This document shows, in pieces, positions 42,009 to 51,019 of a stretch of DNA of 56,651 nt; the first letter of the stretch is position 1, and each line of letters starts with the position of its first letter. The notes beneath the pieces are model-generated. The model was given only the letters and a program-made list of their open reading frames with translations. It was not told the origin of the DNA and ran no database searches. Source of the DNA: an uncultured Pelagibacteraceae bacterium (GTDB taxonomy: Bacteria > Pseudomonadota > Alphaproteobacteria > Pelagibacterales > Pelagibacteraceae). The stretch is from the NCBI GenBank assembly GCA_902633335.1, contig CACPFY010000008.1, forward strand, positions 1 through 56,651. The letters are read 5' to 3'. Made by a program: the position numbers and the translations under genes.

Positions 42009-43301
42009 ATGAGTAAAATAAAACATCCAGAAACAATAGGTTTGCATGGTGGCGAATATAGAGCTGACCCTGCAACAACATCTGTAGCTGTACCAATTTA
42101 CCAAACTACTTCTTATCAATTTAAAAATGCAGAAACAGCTGCGAATTTATTTGGATTGAAAGAATTTGGAAATATTTACACAAGAATAATGAATCCAACT
42201 TGTGATGTGTTAGAAAAAAGGGTTGCAGCTTTAGAAGGCGGAATGGCTGCTGTAGCAGTAGGTTCTGGTCAAGCTGCGTCAGCTTTTTGTGTTCAAAATG
42301 TTTGTCAGGCTGGTGATAATATTGTTTCTTCAACAGATTTATACGGTGGAACAGTAAATCTTTTCAAAAATACTTTAAGGATGCAGGGCATCGAAGTAAG
42401 GTTCGCAGATCCTGCTGATCCAAAAAACTTTGAAAAATTAACTGATGAAAAAACAAGAGCTTATTACGGTGAGTCTTGCCCTAACCCTTATTTAAGAGTT
42501 TTTCCAATTAAGGAAGTTGCTGACATCGGTAAAAAACATGGTATCCCATTAATTATCGATAACACTGCGGCACCTGTAATTTGTAGACCTTTAGAACATG
42601 GAGCGGCAGTAGTGATGCACTCTTTAACGAAGTACATCGCTGGACATGGTACTTCGATTGGAGGAATAATAGTTGATAGCGGAAATTTCGATTGGGTAAA
42701 AGATCCAAAGAGACAACCTTTGTTTAATGAACCTGATCCAAGTTACAATGGAGCAGTGTGGGGAAAAGATGTTCCGAAACTTACTGGAGCAAATATTCCT
42801 TTCGCAATTAGAGCTCGTGTAGTTTTGTTACGAGACTTAGGTGCTCCGCTTTCACCATTTAATGCTTTTCAAATTATACAGGGACTTGAAACTGTTGCAT
42901 TAAGAATGAAACAACATTGTTCGAACGCTGAAAAAGTGGTTAAATTTCTCGAGTCACAGAAAAAAGTGAAGAACGTAATTTATCCTACTAATCACCAGGG
43001 TGAAATCAGAGAAAGAGCTAAAAAATATATGAAAGGTGGCTACGGATCTTTAGTTGGTATGGATTTAGGAACTAAAGAGGCTGGTGCTAAATTTATAGAT
43101 AATTTAAAGCTGCTTTATCATGTTGCAAACATTGGTGACGCTAGAAGTTTAGCAATTCATCCAGCATCAACAACTCATAGTCAATTGAATGACAAACAGT
43201 TGGCTGAGGCTGGAGTAACACCAGGGTACGTCAGATTGTCCATTGGTATTGAACATCCTGACGATATTATTGCAGATATTGAACAAGCTTTAGCTGCATA
43301 A
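42009..43301 (+). CDS. metY: O-acetylhomoserine sulfhydrylase
   Basis: A 430-residue PLP enzyme of the Cys/Met metabolism family in the MetY length class. It has PIYQTTSYQFKNAE, the YTRIMNPTCDVLEKRVAALEGG segment, SSTDLYGGTVNLF and the PLP lysine in HSLTKYIAGHGTSIGG near residue 208. It forms homocysteine from O-acetylhomoserine and sulfide, or methionine with methanethiol. The SAM-II/SAM-V leader fits this role exactly, since SAM is the end product. The dimethylglycine-dehydrogenase-like gene follows after 65 bases with its own promoter. Confidence 0.94.
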   Translation: MSKIKHPETIGLHGGEYRADPATTSVAVPIYQTTSYQFKNAETAANLFGLKEFGNIYTRIMNPTCDVLEKRVAALEGGMAAVAVGSGQAASAFCVQNVCQAGDNIVSSTDLYGGTVNLFKNTLRMQGIEVRFADPADPKNFEKLTDEKTRAYYGESCPNPYLRVFPIKEVADIGKKHGIPLIIDNTAAPVICRPLEHGAAVVMHSLTKYIAGHGTSIGGIIVDSGNFDWVKDPKRQPLFNEPDPSYNGAVWGKDVPKLTGANIPFAIRARVVLLRDLGAPLSPFNAFQIIQGLETVALRMKQHCSNAEKVVKFLESQKKVKNVIYPTNHQGEIRERAKKYMKGGYGSLVGMDLGTKEAGAKFIDNLKLLYHVANIGDARSLAIHPASTTHSQLNDKQLAEAGVTPGYVRLSIGIEHPDDIIADIEQALAA

Positions 43302-43323
43302 TTGCTTTGTGAATTAGATTTGC

Positions 43324-43352
43324 TTGACGTGACAACATCTTCAAAATAAGAT
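43324..43352 (+). promoter_or_regulatory. Candidate promoter for the DMGDH-etf operon
   Basis: TTGACG (-35, 43324-43329), exact 17-base spacer, TAAGAT (-10, 43347-43352). The ATG at 43367 is 14 bases past the -10, so the leader would be about 8 bases, without a ribosome site. Confidence 0.55.
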
Positions 43353-43366
43353 TTCATATTATTTCT

Positions 43367-45799
43367 ATGAAATCAAAAGCTAAAGTAGTCGTAGTAGGTG
43401 GAGGTGTTGTTGGCGTCAGCACGCTTTATCATTTAGCCAAAAAAGGATGGTCAGACGTAGTTCTTATTGAACGAAAAGAGCTCACATCTGGTTCGACTTG
43501 GCACGCAGCTGGTTTATTGCCTTTATTTAATATGAGTTATTCTGTTGGTCAACTTCACAGATACGCTGTTCAACTTTATAAATCTTTAGAAAAAGAAACT
43601 GGAAAAAACGTTGGTTTCAGTGTGGTCTCAAATATACGATTAGCTCAAACTCAAGATAGGATGGATGAATATCATCAATACGCAGGTGTAGCGAAAACAA
43701 TTGGAGTTGATGTAAAATTTTTAAAACCAGAACAAGTAAAAGAAATTTGGCCTTTATGTAATATAGAGGGTTTAGTCGGAGCAATTCAGCATCCAGAAGA
43801 TGGGTATATTCAGCCAGCAGATTTGACACAAGCTATGGCAACGGGTGCAAGAAATCATGGAGCAGAAATTTATAGAAACACAACTGTCTCAGGAATAAAA
43901 CAAACCAAAGACGGTTGGGTAGTTAAGACAGATAAAGGGGATATCTCTTGCGAACATGTGGTTTCTTGTAGTGGTAACTTTGCAAGACAGACGGGGCGTA
44001 TGGTAGGATTAGAAGTTCCGGTTATGCCAGTCGAACATCAATACATAGTAACTGAACCACATCCAGAAATTCAAAAAAGAAAAAAAGAAGGTAAACCAGA
44101 GATGGGGGTTTTAAGAGATAGCGATAACTCTTGGTACATGAGAGAAGAAGCTGGCGGATTATTACTTGGTCCTTATGAAAAAGGCGCTCCATGTTGTTAT
44201 GTTGATGGACCTTCAAAAGATAGCGAGTACGAATTATTTCAAGAAGATTTAGATAGATTAGCTCCACATATAGAAGGAGCAATTAAAAGAGTGCCGGCAT
44301 TTGGAGAAGTTGGTGTAAAAAAAGTTTATAATGGAGCAATAGCTTACACGCCTGATGGAAATCCAATTGTTGGGCCTGCTTGGGGTTTAAAAAACTTTTG
44401 GATAAATGAAGGACATAGTTTTGGTATTACAGCAGCAGGTGGTGCCGGATGGCAATTAGCTGAGTGGATTATAGACGGAGAACCAACAATAGATATGTTA
44501 GGTGTAGAACCAAGAAGATACGGTGCTTACGTAACTAAATCTTATTTAAAAGAAAAAAATGAGGAAGCTTACGCAAATGTATTTACTGTTCACTACCCAG
44601 ATGAAGAGCGTGAAGCTGGTCGACCATTAAGACAAGCGCCTTGTTATGATAGATTAAAAAAACTAGGAGCTGTTTTTGGTCAAAAGTTTGGATGGGAAAG
44701 AGCAAACTTTTTTGCAGAAAAAGGAGAGAAACAAGAAGATGACTGGTCATTTAGAAGATCTAAATGGTTTAAAAATGTTGAGCGAGAATGTAAAAATGTT
44801 AAAGAAAATGTCGGACTGCTAGACATGACCGCATTTGGAAAATGTAGAATCAAAGGTCCTGGAGCTGAAGAGTTCTTAGATAAACTAGTTGCTAATAAAT
44901 TACCAAAAAAAATAGGAAGAATTAATCTTTGTCACGCATTAAATACAAAAGGTGGGGTTCATTCAGAGTTTACCATAATGAGAGAAGCTGAAGATAGTTT
45001 TTATTTAGTTTCCGCTGGTGCGTATCAAAGACTCGATCATGATTGGATACATAAATGGATGCCGGAAGATGGTTCTGTTCAATATGAAAATTTAACAAAT
45101 AGCATGGGAGTATTAGTAGTAACCGGCCCTAAAGCAAGACAATTAATGCAAAAGGTTTCAAGATCAGATTTTTCTAATGAAAGATTTAAATGGTTAAGTG
45201 CTCAAAATATTAATATTGGATTAGCGCCTTGTAATGCTATGAGAGTAAACTTTGTGGGTGAATTAGGATGGGAATTGCATCACCCGATTGAGTATCAAAA
45301 TCATATTTTCGATCAACTTATGGAGGCTGGAAAAGAATTTGGTATTAAGCCGTACGGTATAAGAGCTATGAATAGTTTAAGAGTTGAGAAATCTTACAAA
45401 CTAGTGGGTACAGAATTATCAATTGAATATTCTCCTTATGAGTCTGGTTTAGATAGATTTATCCATCCTAATAAGGGAGATTTTATAGGTCGTGCGGCAT
45501 TAGACAAATGGAGGGCAAAAGGCTTTTCAAATAAATTGGTAACTATGGAGATTCATGGTGTTACAGATGCCGATGTTTTAGGAAATAATCCAATTTACGA
45601 TAATGGATCAGTAGTTGGAAGAGCTACTGGTGGTGATTTTGGATTTAGGTTAAATAAATCGATAGCTTTAGGAATGGTTAAGCCTGAGCTAGCAAAAGTA
45701 GGAAAAAAATTAAAAATTGATATTCTTGGTAAAATGCATGAGGCTTCTATAGTAGAAGACTCTCCTTACGATGCCGAAAATAAATTACTCAGAGCCTAA
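43367..45799 (+). CDS. Dimethylglycine/sarcosine dehydrogenase-like flavoprotein
   Basis: An 810-residue DAO plus GcvT-domain protein. The N-terminal FAD domain begins [31 protein letters not shown] keeps the His (46) that binds FAD covalently in mammalian dimethylglycine dehydrogenase. GPYEKGAP and [18 protein letters not shown] follow. From about residue 420 comes the folate-binding aminomethyltransferase-like half ([53 protein letters not shown]). It should oxidatively demethylate a methylated glycine, handing the carbon to tetrahydrofolate and electrons to ETF, which is encoded next. Sarcosine versus dimethylglycine cannot be decided. It shares base 45799 with etfB. Confidence 0.88.
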   Translation: MKSKAKVVVVGGGVVGVSTLYHLAKKGWSDVVLIERKELTSGSTWHAAGLLPLFNMSYSVGQLHRYAVQLYKSLEKETGKNVGFSVVSNIRLAQTQDRMDEYHQYAGVAKTIGVDVKFLKPEQVKEIWPLCNIEGLVGAIQHPEDGYIQPADLTQAMATGARNHGAEIYRNTTVSGIKQTKDGWVVKTDKGDISCEHVVSCSGNFARQTGRMVGLEVPVMPVEHQYIVTEPHPEIQKRKKEGKPEMGVLRDSDNSWYMREEAGGLLLGPYEKGAPCCYVDGPSKDSEYELFQEDLDRLAPHIEGAIKRVPAFGEVGVKKVYNGAIAYTPDGNPIVGPAWGLKNFWINEGHSFGITAAGGAGWQLAEWIIDGEPTIDMLGVEPRRYGAYVTKSYLKEKNEEAYANVFTVHYPDEEREAGRPLRQAPCYDRLKKLGAVFGQKFGWERANFFAEKGEKQEDDWSFRRSKWFKNVERECKNVKENVGLLDMTAFGKCRIKGPGAEEFLDKLVANKLPKKIGRINLCHALNTKGGVHSEFTIMREAEDSFYLVSAGAYQRLDHDWIHKWMPEDGSVQYENLTNSMGVLVVTGPKARQLMQKVSRSDFSNERFKWLSAQNINIGLAPCNAMRVNFVGELGWELHHPIEYQNHIFDQLMEAGKEFGIKPYGIRAMNSLRVEKSYKLVGTELSIEYSPYESGLDRFIHPNKGDFIGRAALDKWRAKGFSNKLVTMEIHGVTDADVLGNNPIYDNGSVVGRATGGDFGFRLNKSIALGMVKPELAKVGKKLKIDILGKMHEASIVEDSPYDAENKLLRA

Positions 45800-46548
45800 T
45801 GAAAATCTTAGTAGCAGTTAAAAGAGTTATTGATTACAACGTTCAAATTAGAGTTAAAGAGGACGGCTCTGGTGTTCATACAGATAATGTAAAAATGTCA
45901 ACTAATCCACCTGATGATAATGCTGTGGAGGAGTCAGTAAAACTTAAAGAATCCGGCAAAGTAAAAGAAGTTGTCGCTATTTCAATTGGTGAAGATAAAG
46001 CACAAGAAACAATAAGAAAAGCTCTTGCAGTCGGCGCTGATAAAGGAATTCATGTTAAAGCTGATAACTACATAGAGCCCTTAGGAATAGCAAAAATATT
46101 AAAAAAAATTGTAGAAAAAGAAAAACCGGATATGGTTTTTTTGGGCAAACAAGCTATTGATGACGATTGTAATCAAACTGGTCAAATGTTAGCTGCAATG
46201 CTTAATTGGCCACAAGCCACTTTTACTTCTAAAGTAAATTTAAAAGATAAGTCTGTTGAGATAGTTAGAGAAATTGATGAAGGATTAGAAACAATTGAAG
46301 TTAATTTACCAGCTGTAGTTTCTTGTGACTTAAGATTAAACGAACCAAGGTTTGCATCTTTACCGAATATCATGAAGGCAAAAAAGAAACCAATGGAACA
46401 AATAAATGCAAAAGATTTAGGAATAGATCTTACGAATAGAATTCAGCAAATAAAAGTTGAAGAACCGCCTAAAAGAAAAGCTGGAATTAAAGTTGCAAAC
46501 GTTGCTGAGTTAGTAAGTAAACTTAAAAATGAGGCTAAGGTATTATAA
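45799..46548 (+). CDS. etfB: Electron transfer flavoprotein beta subunit
   Basis: A 249-residue EtfB. The N-terminus [20 protein letters not shown], then [16 protein letters not shown], the AMP/nucleotide site [22 protein letters not shown] and the recognition-loop region [20 protein letters not shown] are diagnostic. With EtfA it carries single electrons from flavin dehydrogenases to ETF:quinone oxidoreductase. It is TAATG-coupled to both the dehydrogenase gene upstream (45799) and etfA downstream (46548), so all are made together. Confidence 0.95.
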   Translation: MKILVAVKRVIDYNVQIRVKEDGSGVHTDNVKMSTNPPDDNAVEESVKLKESGKVKEVVAISIGEDKAQETIRKALAVGADKGIHVKADNYIEPLGIAKILKKIVEKEKPDMVFLGKQAIDDDCNQTGQMLAAMLNWPQATFTSKVNLKDKSVEIVREIDEGLETIEVNLPAVVSCDLRLNEPRFASLPNIMKAKKKPMEQINAKDLGIDLTNRIQQIKVEEPPKRKAGIKVANVAELVSKLKNEAKVL

Positions 46549-47501
46549 TGTCAGTATTATTAATTGCAGAACATGATAATTCAAAATTAAAACCATTTAC
46601 ACTGAATGCTATTACAGCTGCATCAAAAATTGATGGTGATGTTCATGTTTTAGTAGCTGGGGCAAATTGTGAAAATGTTACTAAAGAAGCGGGAAGTGTT
46701 CCGCTTGTTAAAAAAGTTTTATGGTGTGACTCCCCAAATTATCAAAATTATTTGCCTGAAAATTTAGCACCTTTAGTAACAAAGACTGCAGAAAAATATG
46801 ATCACATCGTTGCATCTGCAAATACATTTGGAAAAAATTTTATGCCAAGGGTAGCTGCTGCGTTAGATATTTCACAAGTAAGTGATATTATAAAAGTGTC
46901 TAGCCCTGATACTTTTATAAGACCTATTTATGCTGGGAATGCTTTTGCTACAGTCAAAAGCAATGACAAAAAGAAGTGCGTAACAATAAGACCAACTTCT
47001 TTTGACCCTGCTGAAAAAAATGGTGGCTCTGCGCAAGTTGAAAAAATTGAAGCTGTTGACGTGCCAAATACATCAAAATTTATTAAAAGAGAGGAAACAA
47101 AATCTGAAAGACCTGAACTTGGTACAGCAAGAATAGTTGTTTCAGGTGGTAGAGGATTAGAAAGTGGAGAAAATTTTAAATTAATTACAGATATTGCTGA
47201 TAAGCTTAATGCTGCTGTTGGCGCATCACGAGCTGCTGTCGATGCAGGTTACATAAGTAACGATCACCAAGTTGGGCAAACAGGTAAAGTTGTAGTTCCC
47301 GATTTATACATTGCTGTAGGAATCTCTGGTGCAATTCAACACTTAGCTGGTATGAAAGAGAGTAAAATAATTGTCGCAATTAACAAAGATGGTGAAGCTC
47401 CAATTTTTAGTGTTGCAGACTATGGTTTAGAAGCAGATTTATTTAAAGCTCTTCCTGAGTTTTTAGCTGAGTTGAACAAACTGAATACTATCCAAAAATA
47501 A
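46548..47501 (+). CDS. etfA: Electron transfer flavoprotein alpha subunit
   Basis: A 317-residue EtfA. The C-terminal FAD-binding domain is clear: [66 protein letters not shown], then [19 protein letters not shown]. The N-terminal domain has [20 protein letters not shown]. It forms the FAD-holding heterodimer with EtfB and is the shared electron carrier between the dehydrogenase upstream and the quinone oxidoreductase downstream. Confidence 0.95.
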   Translation: MSVLLIAEHDNSKLKPFTLNAITAASKIDGDVHVLVAGANCENVTKEAGSVPLVKKVLWCDSPNYQNYLPENLAPLVTKTAEKYDHIVASANTFGKNFMPRVAAALDISQVSDIIKVSSPDTFIRPIYAGNAFATVKSNDKKKCVTIRPTSFDPAEKNGGSAQVEKIEAVDVPNTSKFIKREETKSERPELGTARIVVSGGRGLESGENFKLITDIADKLNAAVGASRAAVDAGYISNDHQVGQTGKVVVPDLYIAVGISGAIQHLAGMKESKIIVAINKDGEAPIFSVADYGLEADLFKALPEFLAELNKLNTIQK

Positions 47502-47522
47502 TTAGTTTGATATAGTCATTTC

Positions 47523-49130
47523 ATGGCAAGAGAAGCAATGGAATATGATGTGGTTATCGTTGGTGCAGGTCCAGCAGGATTAACTACTGCGATTAAACTT
47601 AAACAACTCGACCCGAATTTAAGTGTTTGCATACTTGAAAAAGGTTCCGAAGTTGGAGCGCATATTTTAAGTGGAAATGTATTTGAAACTAAAGCTCTTG
47701 ATGAGTTAATTCCAAATTGGAGGAATGAAAATGCTCCAATTAAAACAAAAGTTTCAAATGAGAAGTTCCTATTTTTAGGTAAAAAATCATCTTTAAGTTG
47801 GCCGACTTGGCTTTTGCCAGCAGTTCAAAAAAATCATAAAAATTATATTATAAGTCTTGCTAATTTGTGTCGTTGGTTGGCAGAACAAGCTGAAAAACTG
47901 GGTGTGGAAATTTTTCCAGGGTTTCCAGCAAGTGAAGTTCTTTATAATGACGATGGATCAGTAAAAGGTGTTGCTACATTAGATATGGGTTTAGACAAAG
48001 AAGGTAATAAAAAAGATACCTATCAAGAAGGTATGGAATTGCACGCTAAAGTTACTGTTTTCTCTGAAGGTTGCAGAGGTCATCTAGGTAAACAATTAAT
48101 TAAAAAATTTAGTTTGGATGAAGGAAAAAACCCTCAGCAATACGGTATCGGACTTAAAGAAATTTGGGAAGTAAGTGAACAACAACATCAAGAAGGTTTG
48201 GTTATGCATACAGCAGGCTGGCCATTAGATAGCAAAACTTATGGCGGAAGTTTTATTTATCATGCAGAAAATAGACAAATATATTTAGGCTATGTAATAG
48301 GTTTAGATTATCAAAATCCTTACCTTTCTCCTTTTGATGAGTTTCAAAGATTTAAAACACACCCAGCGATAAGAAAAATGTTTGAGGGTGGTAAAAGAAT
48401 TTCTTTTGGTGCAAGAGCTTTAATTGAAGGTGGAATTCAAAGTTTGCCTAAAATGTATATGCCTGGAGCGTTGTTAATAGGTTGCGATGCTGGAACTTTA
48501 AATATGCCAAAGATTAAAGGTTCTCACACTGCCATGAAAAGCGGAATAGTTGCTGCAGAAGCAATCGTAGAAAATATAAAAAATAAAGCTGATCTATCAA
48601 TTTACGAAAAGAAATTTAAAGATAGCTGGGCATATAAGGAATTACATGCAGCAAGAAACGTTAAACCAAGTTTTAGTTGGGGATTGATATTAGGTATAAT
48701 TTTTACAGGTATCGATCAGATTTTATTTAGAGGAAAATTGCCATTTACTTTAAAGCATAAGCATGCAGACCATGAAGCTTTAAAACCCGCAAAAGAAATG
48801 CCTAAGATTGAGTACCCAAAACCTGATGGTAAACTAACTTTTGATAAGACAAGCTCTGTTTATTTAACAGGAACAAATCACACTGAAAATCAACCTGTCC
48901 ATTTAAAATTGAAGGACCCCGAATTACCAATTAAGTATACACTTCAAAAATATGATGAACCCGCTCAAAGATATTGCCCAGTTGGAGTGTATGAGGTCCA
49001 AAAAGAGAAGTTTGTTATTAATTCTCAAAACTGTATCCACTGTAAAACATGTGATATTAAAGAGCCTTCTCAAAACATCACTTGGGTTTGTCCTGAGGGT
49101 GGCGGTGGACCCAAATATGGCAATATGTAA
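47523..49130 (+). CDS. etfD: Electron transfer flavoprotein-ubiquinone oxidoreductase
   Basis: A 535-residue ETF-QO. The FAD motif VIVGAGPAGLTTAIKLKQ lies at about 11-28, then GSEVGAHILSGNVFE, GIGLKEIWEV and GCDAGTLNMPKIKGSHTAMKSG. The C-terminal 4Fe-4S cluster ligands are CPVGVYEV and QNCIHCKTCDIKEPSQNITWVCPEGG. It is a membrane-surface enzyme that passes electrons from ETF to ubiquinone, completing the route from methylated glycine to respiration. It begins 21 bases after etfA. The gene is also called etfDH or fixC-like. Confidence 0.95.
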   Translation: MAREAMEYDVVIVGAGPAGLTTAIKLKQLDPNLSVCILEKGSEVGAHILSGNVFETKALDELIPNWRNENAPIKTKVSNEKFLFLGKKSSLSWPTWLLPAVQKNHKNYIISLANLCRWLAEQAEKLGVEIFPGFPASEVLYNDDGSVKGVATLDMGLDKEGNKKDTYQEGMELHAKVTVFSEGCRGHLGKQLIKKFSLDEGKNPQQYGIGLKEIWEVSEQQHQEGLVMHTAGWPLDSKTYGGSFIYHAENRQIYLGYVIGLDYQNPYLSPFDEFQRFKTHPAIRKMFEGGKRISFGARALIEGGIQSLPKMYMPGALLIGCDAGTLNMPKIKGSHTAMKSGIVAAEAIVENIKNKADLSIYEKKFKDSWAYKELHAARNVKPSFSWGLILGIIFTGIDQILFRGKLPFTLKHKHADHEALKPAKEMPKIEYPKPDGKLTFDKTSSVYLTGTNHTENQPVHLKLKDPELPIKYTLQKYDEPAQRYCPVGVYEVQKEKFVINSQNCIHCKTCDIKEPSQNITWVCPEGGGGPKYGNM

Positions 49131-49175
49131 ATAATTCTTGTTGCTTTTGTATTGGATTGGTCTATACGGCTGGTA

Positions 49176-50498
49176 ATGTACAAGATCATAAAAAATTCCT
49201 GGGCTCTTTTCACCGGTTTTACAATTATCATTATTTCTCACGGATTTCAGGGAAACCTTTTAGGAATTAGATCAGTTTTAGAAAATTTTAATTATATAGC
49301 AACTGGAACAATGATGTCTGGTTATTTTACTGGTTTTTTTGTGGGAGCTTACATTATACCAAAACTAGTTTCTAAAGTTGGACATATAAGAGTATTTGCT
49401 GCATTTGCTTCGATGGCTTCATTAAGTTCTTTGGTGCATGTAGTTTTTGTTGACCCTTTAGTTTGGGTACTTGCAAGATTTTTAACAGGATTTAGCATGA
49501 TAGGTATATTTGTTATTGTTGAAAGTTGGTTAAATGATAGAGCAAATAATAAAACAAGAGGAAAAGTATTATCGTTATACATGTTCATTACTTTTGCTGG
49601 CCTCGCTCTTGGAAACCTATTGCTTAATGTAAGTAATCCAAAAAACTATGAACCATTTATTCTAATTTCATTATTATTTTCTATAGCTTTAATTCCAATA
49701 CTTTTAACAAAAAGAAAACCTCCGAAATTTAAAAAAACAACCTCAATAAAAATTAAAGAGTTGTTTAAAATCTCACCTTTTGGCAGTTTTTCTATGATTT
49801 GCACTGGCTTTATATTTGCGCCAATATTTACGCTTTTATCAGTGTACGCGATTACAATGAAGCTTTCTATATTTGAAACCTCTTTGTTGCTTGTTGGAAC
49901 GATGTTAGCTGGCGCTTTGTTTCAATGGCCTATTGGATCTTTGTCAGATAGATATGACAGAAGAATAATTATCATTGGATCTTCAATCGCAGCCTCGTTA
50001 TTTGCTATTTTTGCAGTAATCGTTTCTGGTGCTGGTGCTTCCATACCTAATCTATTTGTGGAGACTACAGTAAGTTTTAATTATTTCTCAACAACAATGG
50101 ATAAAACAAAACTCTTTTTATTTATTATACTTTTAGCTGGAACTACACTTCCTCTATTCTCATTGAATTTAGCTTTAGTAAATGACCAAATACCAAAAGA
50201 AAAATTTGTTGCTGCTGGCGGAGGACTAAATATTATATTTGGTCTAGGTGCAATAGCCGGACCTATAATGTGCTCAGCGCTGATGAATTTACTTGGGCCT
50301 AATGGGTTATTTATTCATTTTTTAATATTTTATTTTGCAATTATTATTTTTGGATTTTACAGATTAAATCAAAGAAAATATGAGGATAATCCTGACTCAA
50401 CTTTCACACCCTTACCAACAAATATTACTCCATTGGGTATTGAACTAGATCCTGAAACAGGAGTAGACTTGTCTAATACTGAAAATAAGAAAAATTAA
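49176..50498 (+). CDS. MFS transporter
   Basis: A 440-residue major facilitator with twelve segments. SHGFQGNLLGIRSVLENFNYIATGTMMSGYFTGFFVGAYI opens the first half. VESWLNDRANNKTRGKVLSLYMFITFAGLALGN is the YcaD-like loop. The second half has GTMLAGALFQWPIGSLSDRYDRR, the MFS motif A. An upstream TTG at 49152 would add eight residues, but the ATG at 49176 starts the usual short N-terminus. The substrate is unknown. Placement between the etf operon and sox operon hints at an amine or methylated amino acid, but this is speculation. The stop shares four bases with that of soxG. Confidence 0.85.
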   Translation: MYKIIKNSWALFTGFTIIIISHGFQGNLLGIRSVLENFNYIATGTMMSGYFTGFFVGAYIIPKLVSKVGHIRVFAAFASMASLSSLVHVVFVDPLVWVLARFLTGFSMIGIFVIVESWLNDRANNKTRGKVLSLYMFITFAGLALGNLLLNVSNPKNYEPFILISLLFSIALIPILLTKRKPPKFKKTTSIKIKELFKISPFGSFSMICTGFIFAPIFTLLSVYAITMKLSIFETSLLLVGTMLAGALFQWPIGSLSDRYDRRIIIIGSSIAASLFAIFAVIVSGAGASIPNLFVETTVSFNYFSTTMDKTKLFLFIILLAGTTLPLFSLNLALVNDQIPKEKFVAAGGGLNIIFGLGAIAGPIMCSALMNLLGPNGLFIHFLIFYFAIIIFGFYRLNQRKYEDNPDSTFTPLPTNITPLGIELDPETGVDLSNTENKKN

Positions 50499-51019
50499 TT
50501 TAAATTCGCAGAATCTTTAAATCTTTTTTGAAAATAATCTTCAAATGATTTATTACAAGTAATTAAATATTTATTTCCAAGATTATATATTGAACAATCA
50601 ACTCTTGCTAAAATAGTTTGCGCCATAGTCCCTTTTGGAAATTTTTCCTCTCTTAAATCAAAATGTGTCAATTTATTTAAAAACTCGTCTTTATTCTCTC
50701 CATGTATTTCAAAATAAACTTGTCCATATGAATAATCCGAAGCTAATAAGTCTTCATTTACATTTATTGAGGAAACTAAATTCAAAATTTGATTATGATT
50801 CTTTTTACCAGTTAAAATTAAACTCCATTGATCTGGGGAATTTTTGCCAAATAAATAGTTACTATCATATTTTATTTCTAAATTTATGGATGGGGGTTTA
50901 ATAGATGTTTTTTCTTCAATAATATTATTAAATTTTTCTGAGCCATTTCCTCTTATGATAATTTGATGAAAGTCTTTTTGTGTTACTTGTATTCCAGAAA
51001 TTGAAACTATTTTACTCAT
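50495..51019 (-). CDS. soxG: Sarcosine oxidase gamma subunit
   Basis: A 174-residue SoxG-like protein. It starts with ISGIQVTQKDFHQIIIRGNGSEKF and has LTGKKNHNQILNLV, YGQVYFEIHGENKDEFLNKLTHFDLRE and FPKGTMAQTILARVDCSIYN, which follow the family's aminomethyltransferase-like folding order. It is somewhat short (usual about 185-210). It belongs to the heterotetrameric sarcosine oxidase, where the gamma subunit completes the complex. The start overlaps the soxA stop by 4 bases. Last gene of soxBDAG, convergent with the MFS gene. Confidence 0.85.
   Translation of the reverse strand: MSKIVSISGIQVTQKDFHQIIIRGNGSEKFNNIIEEKTSIKPPSINLEIKYDSNYLFGKNSPDQWSLILTGKKNHNQILNLVSSINVNEDLLASDYSYGQVYFEIHGENKDEFLNKLTHFDLREEKFPKGTMAQTILARVDCSIYNLGNKYLITCNKSFEDYFQKRFKDSANLN

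Noticed and set aside
48924-49241. Minus-strand frame over the end of the ETF:quinone oxidoreductase gene
   Set aside because: It overlaps the conserved iron-sulfur coding region on the other strand and has no recognisable domain.
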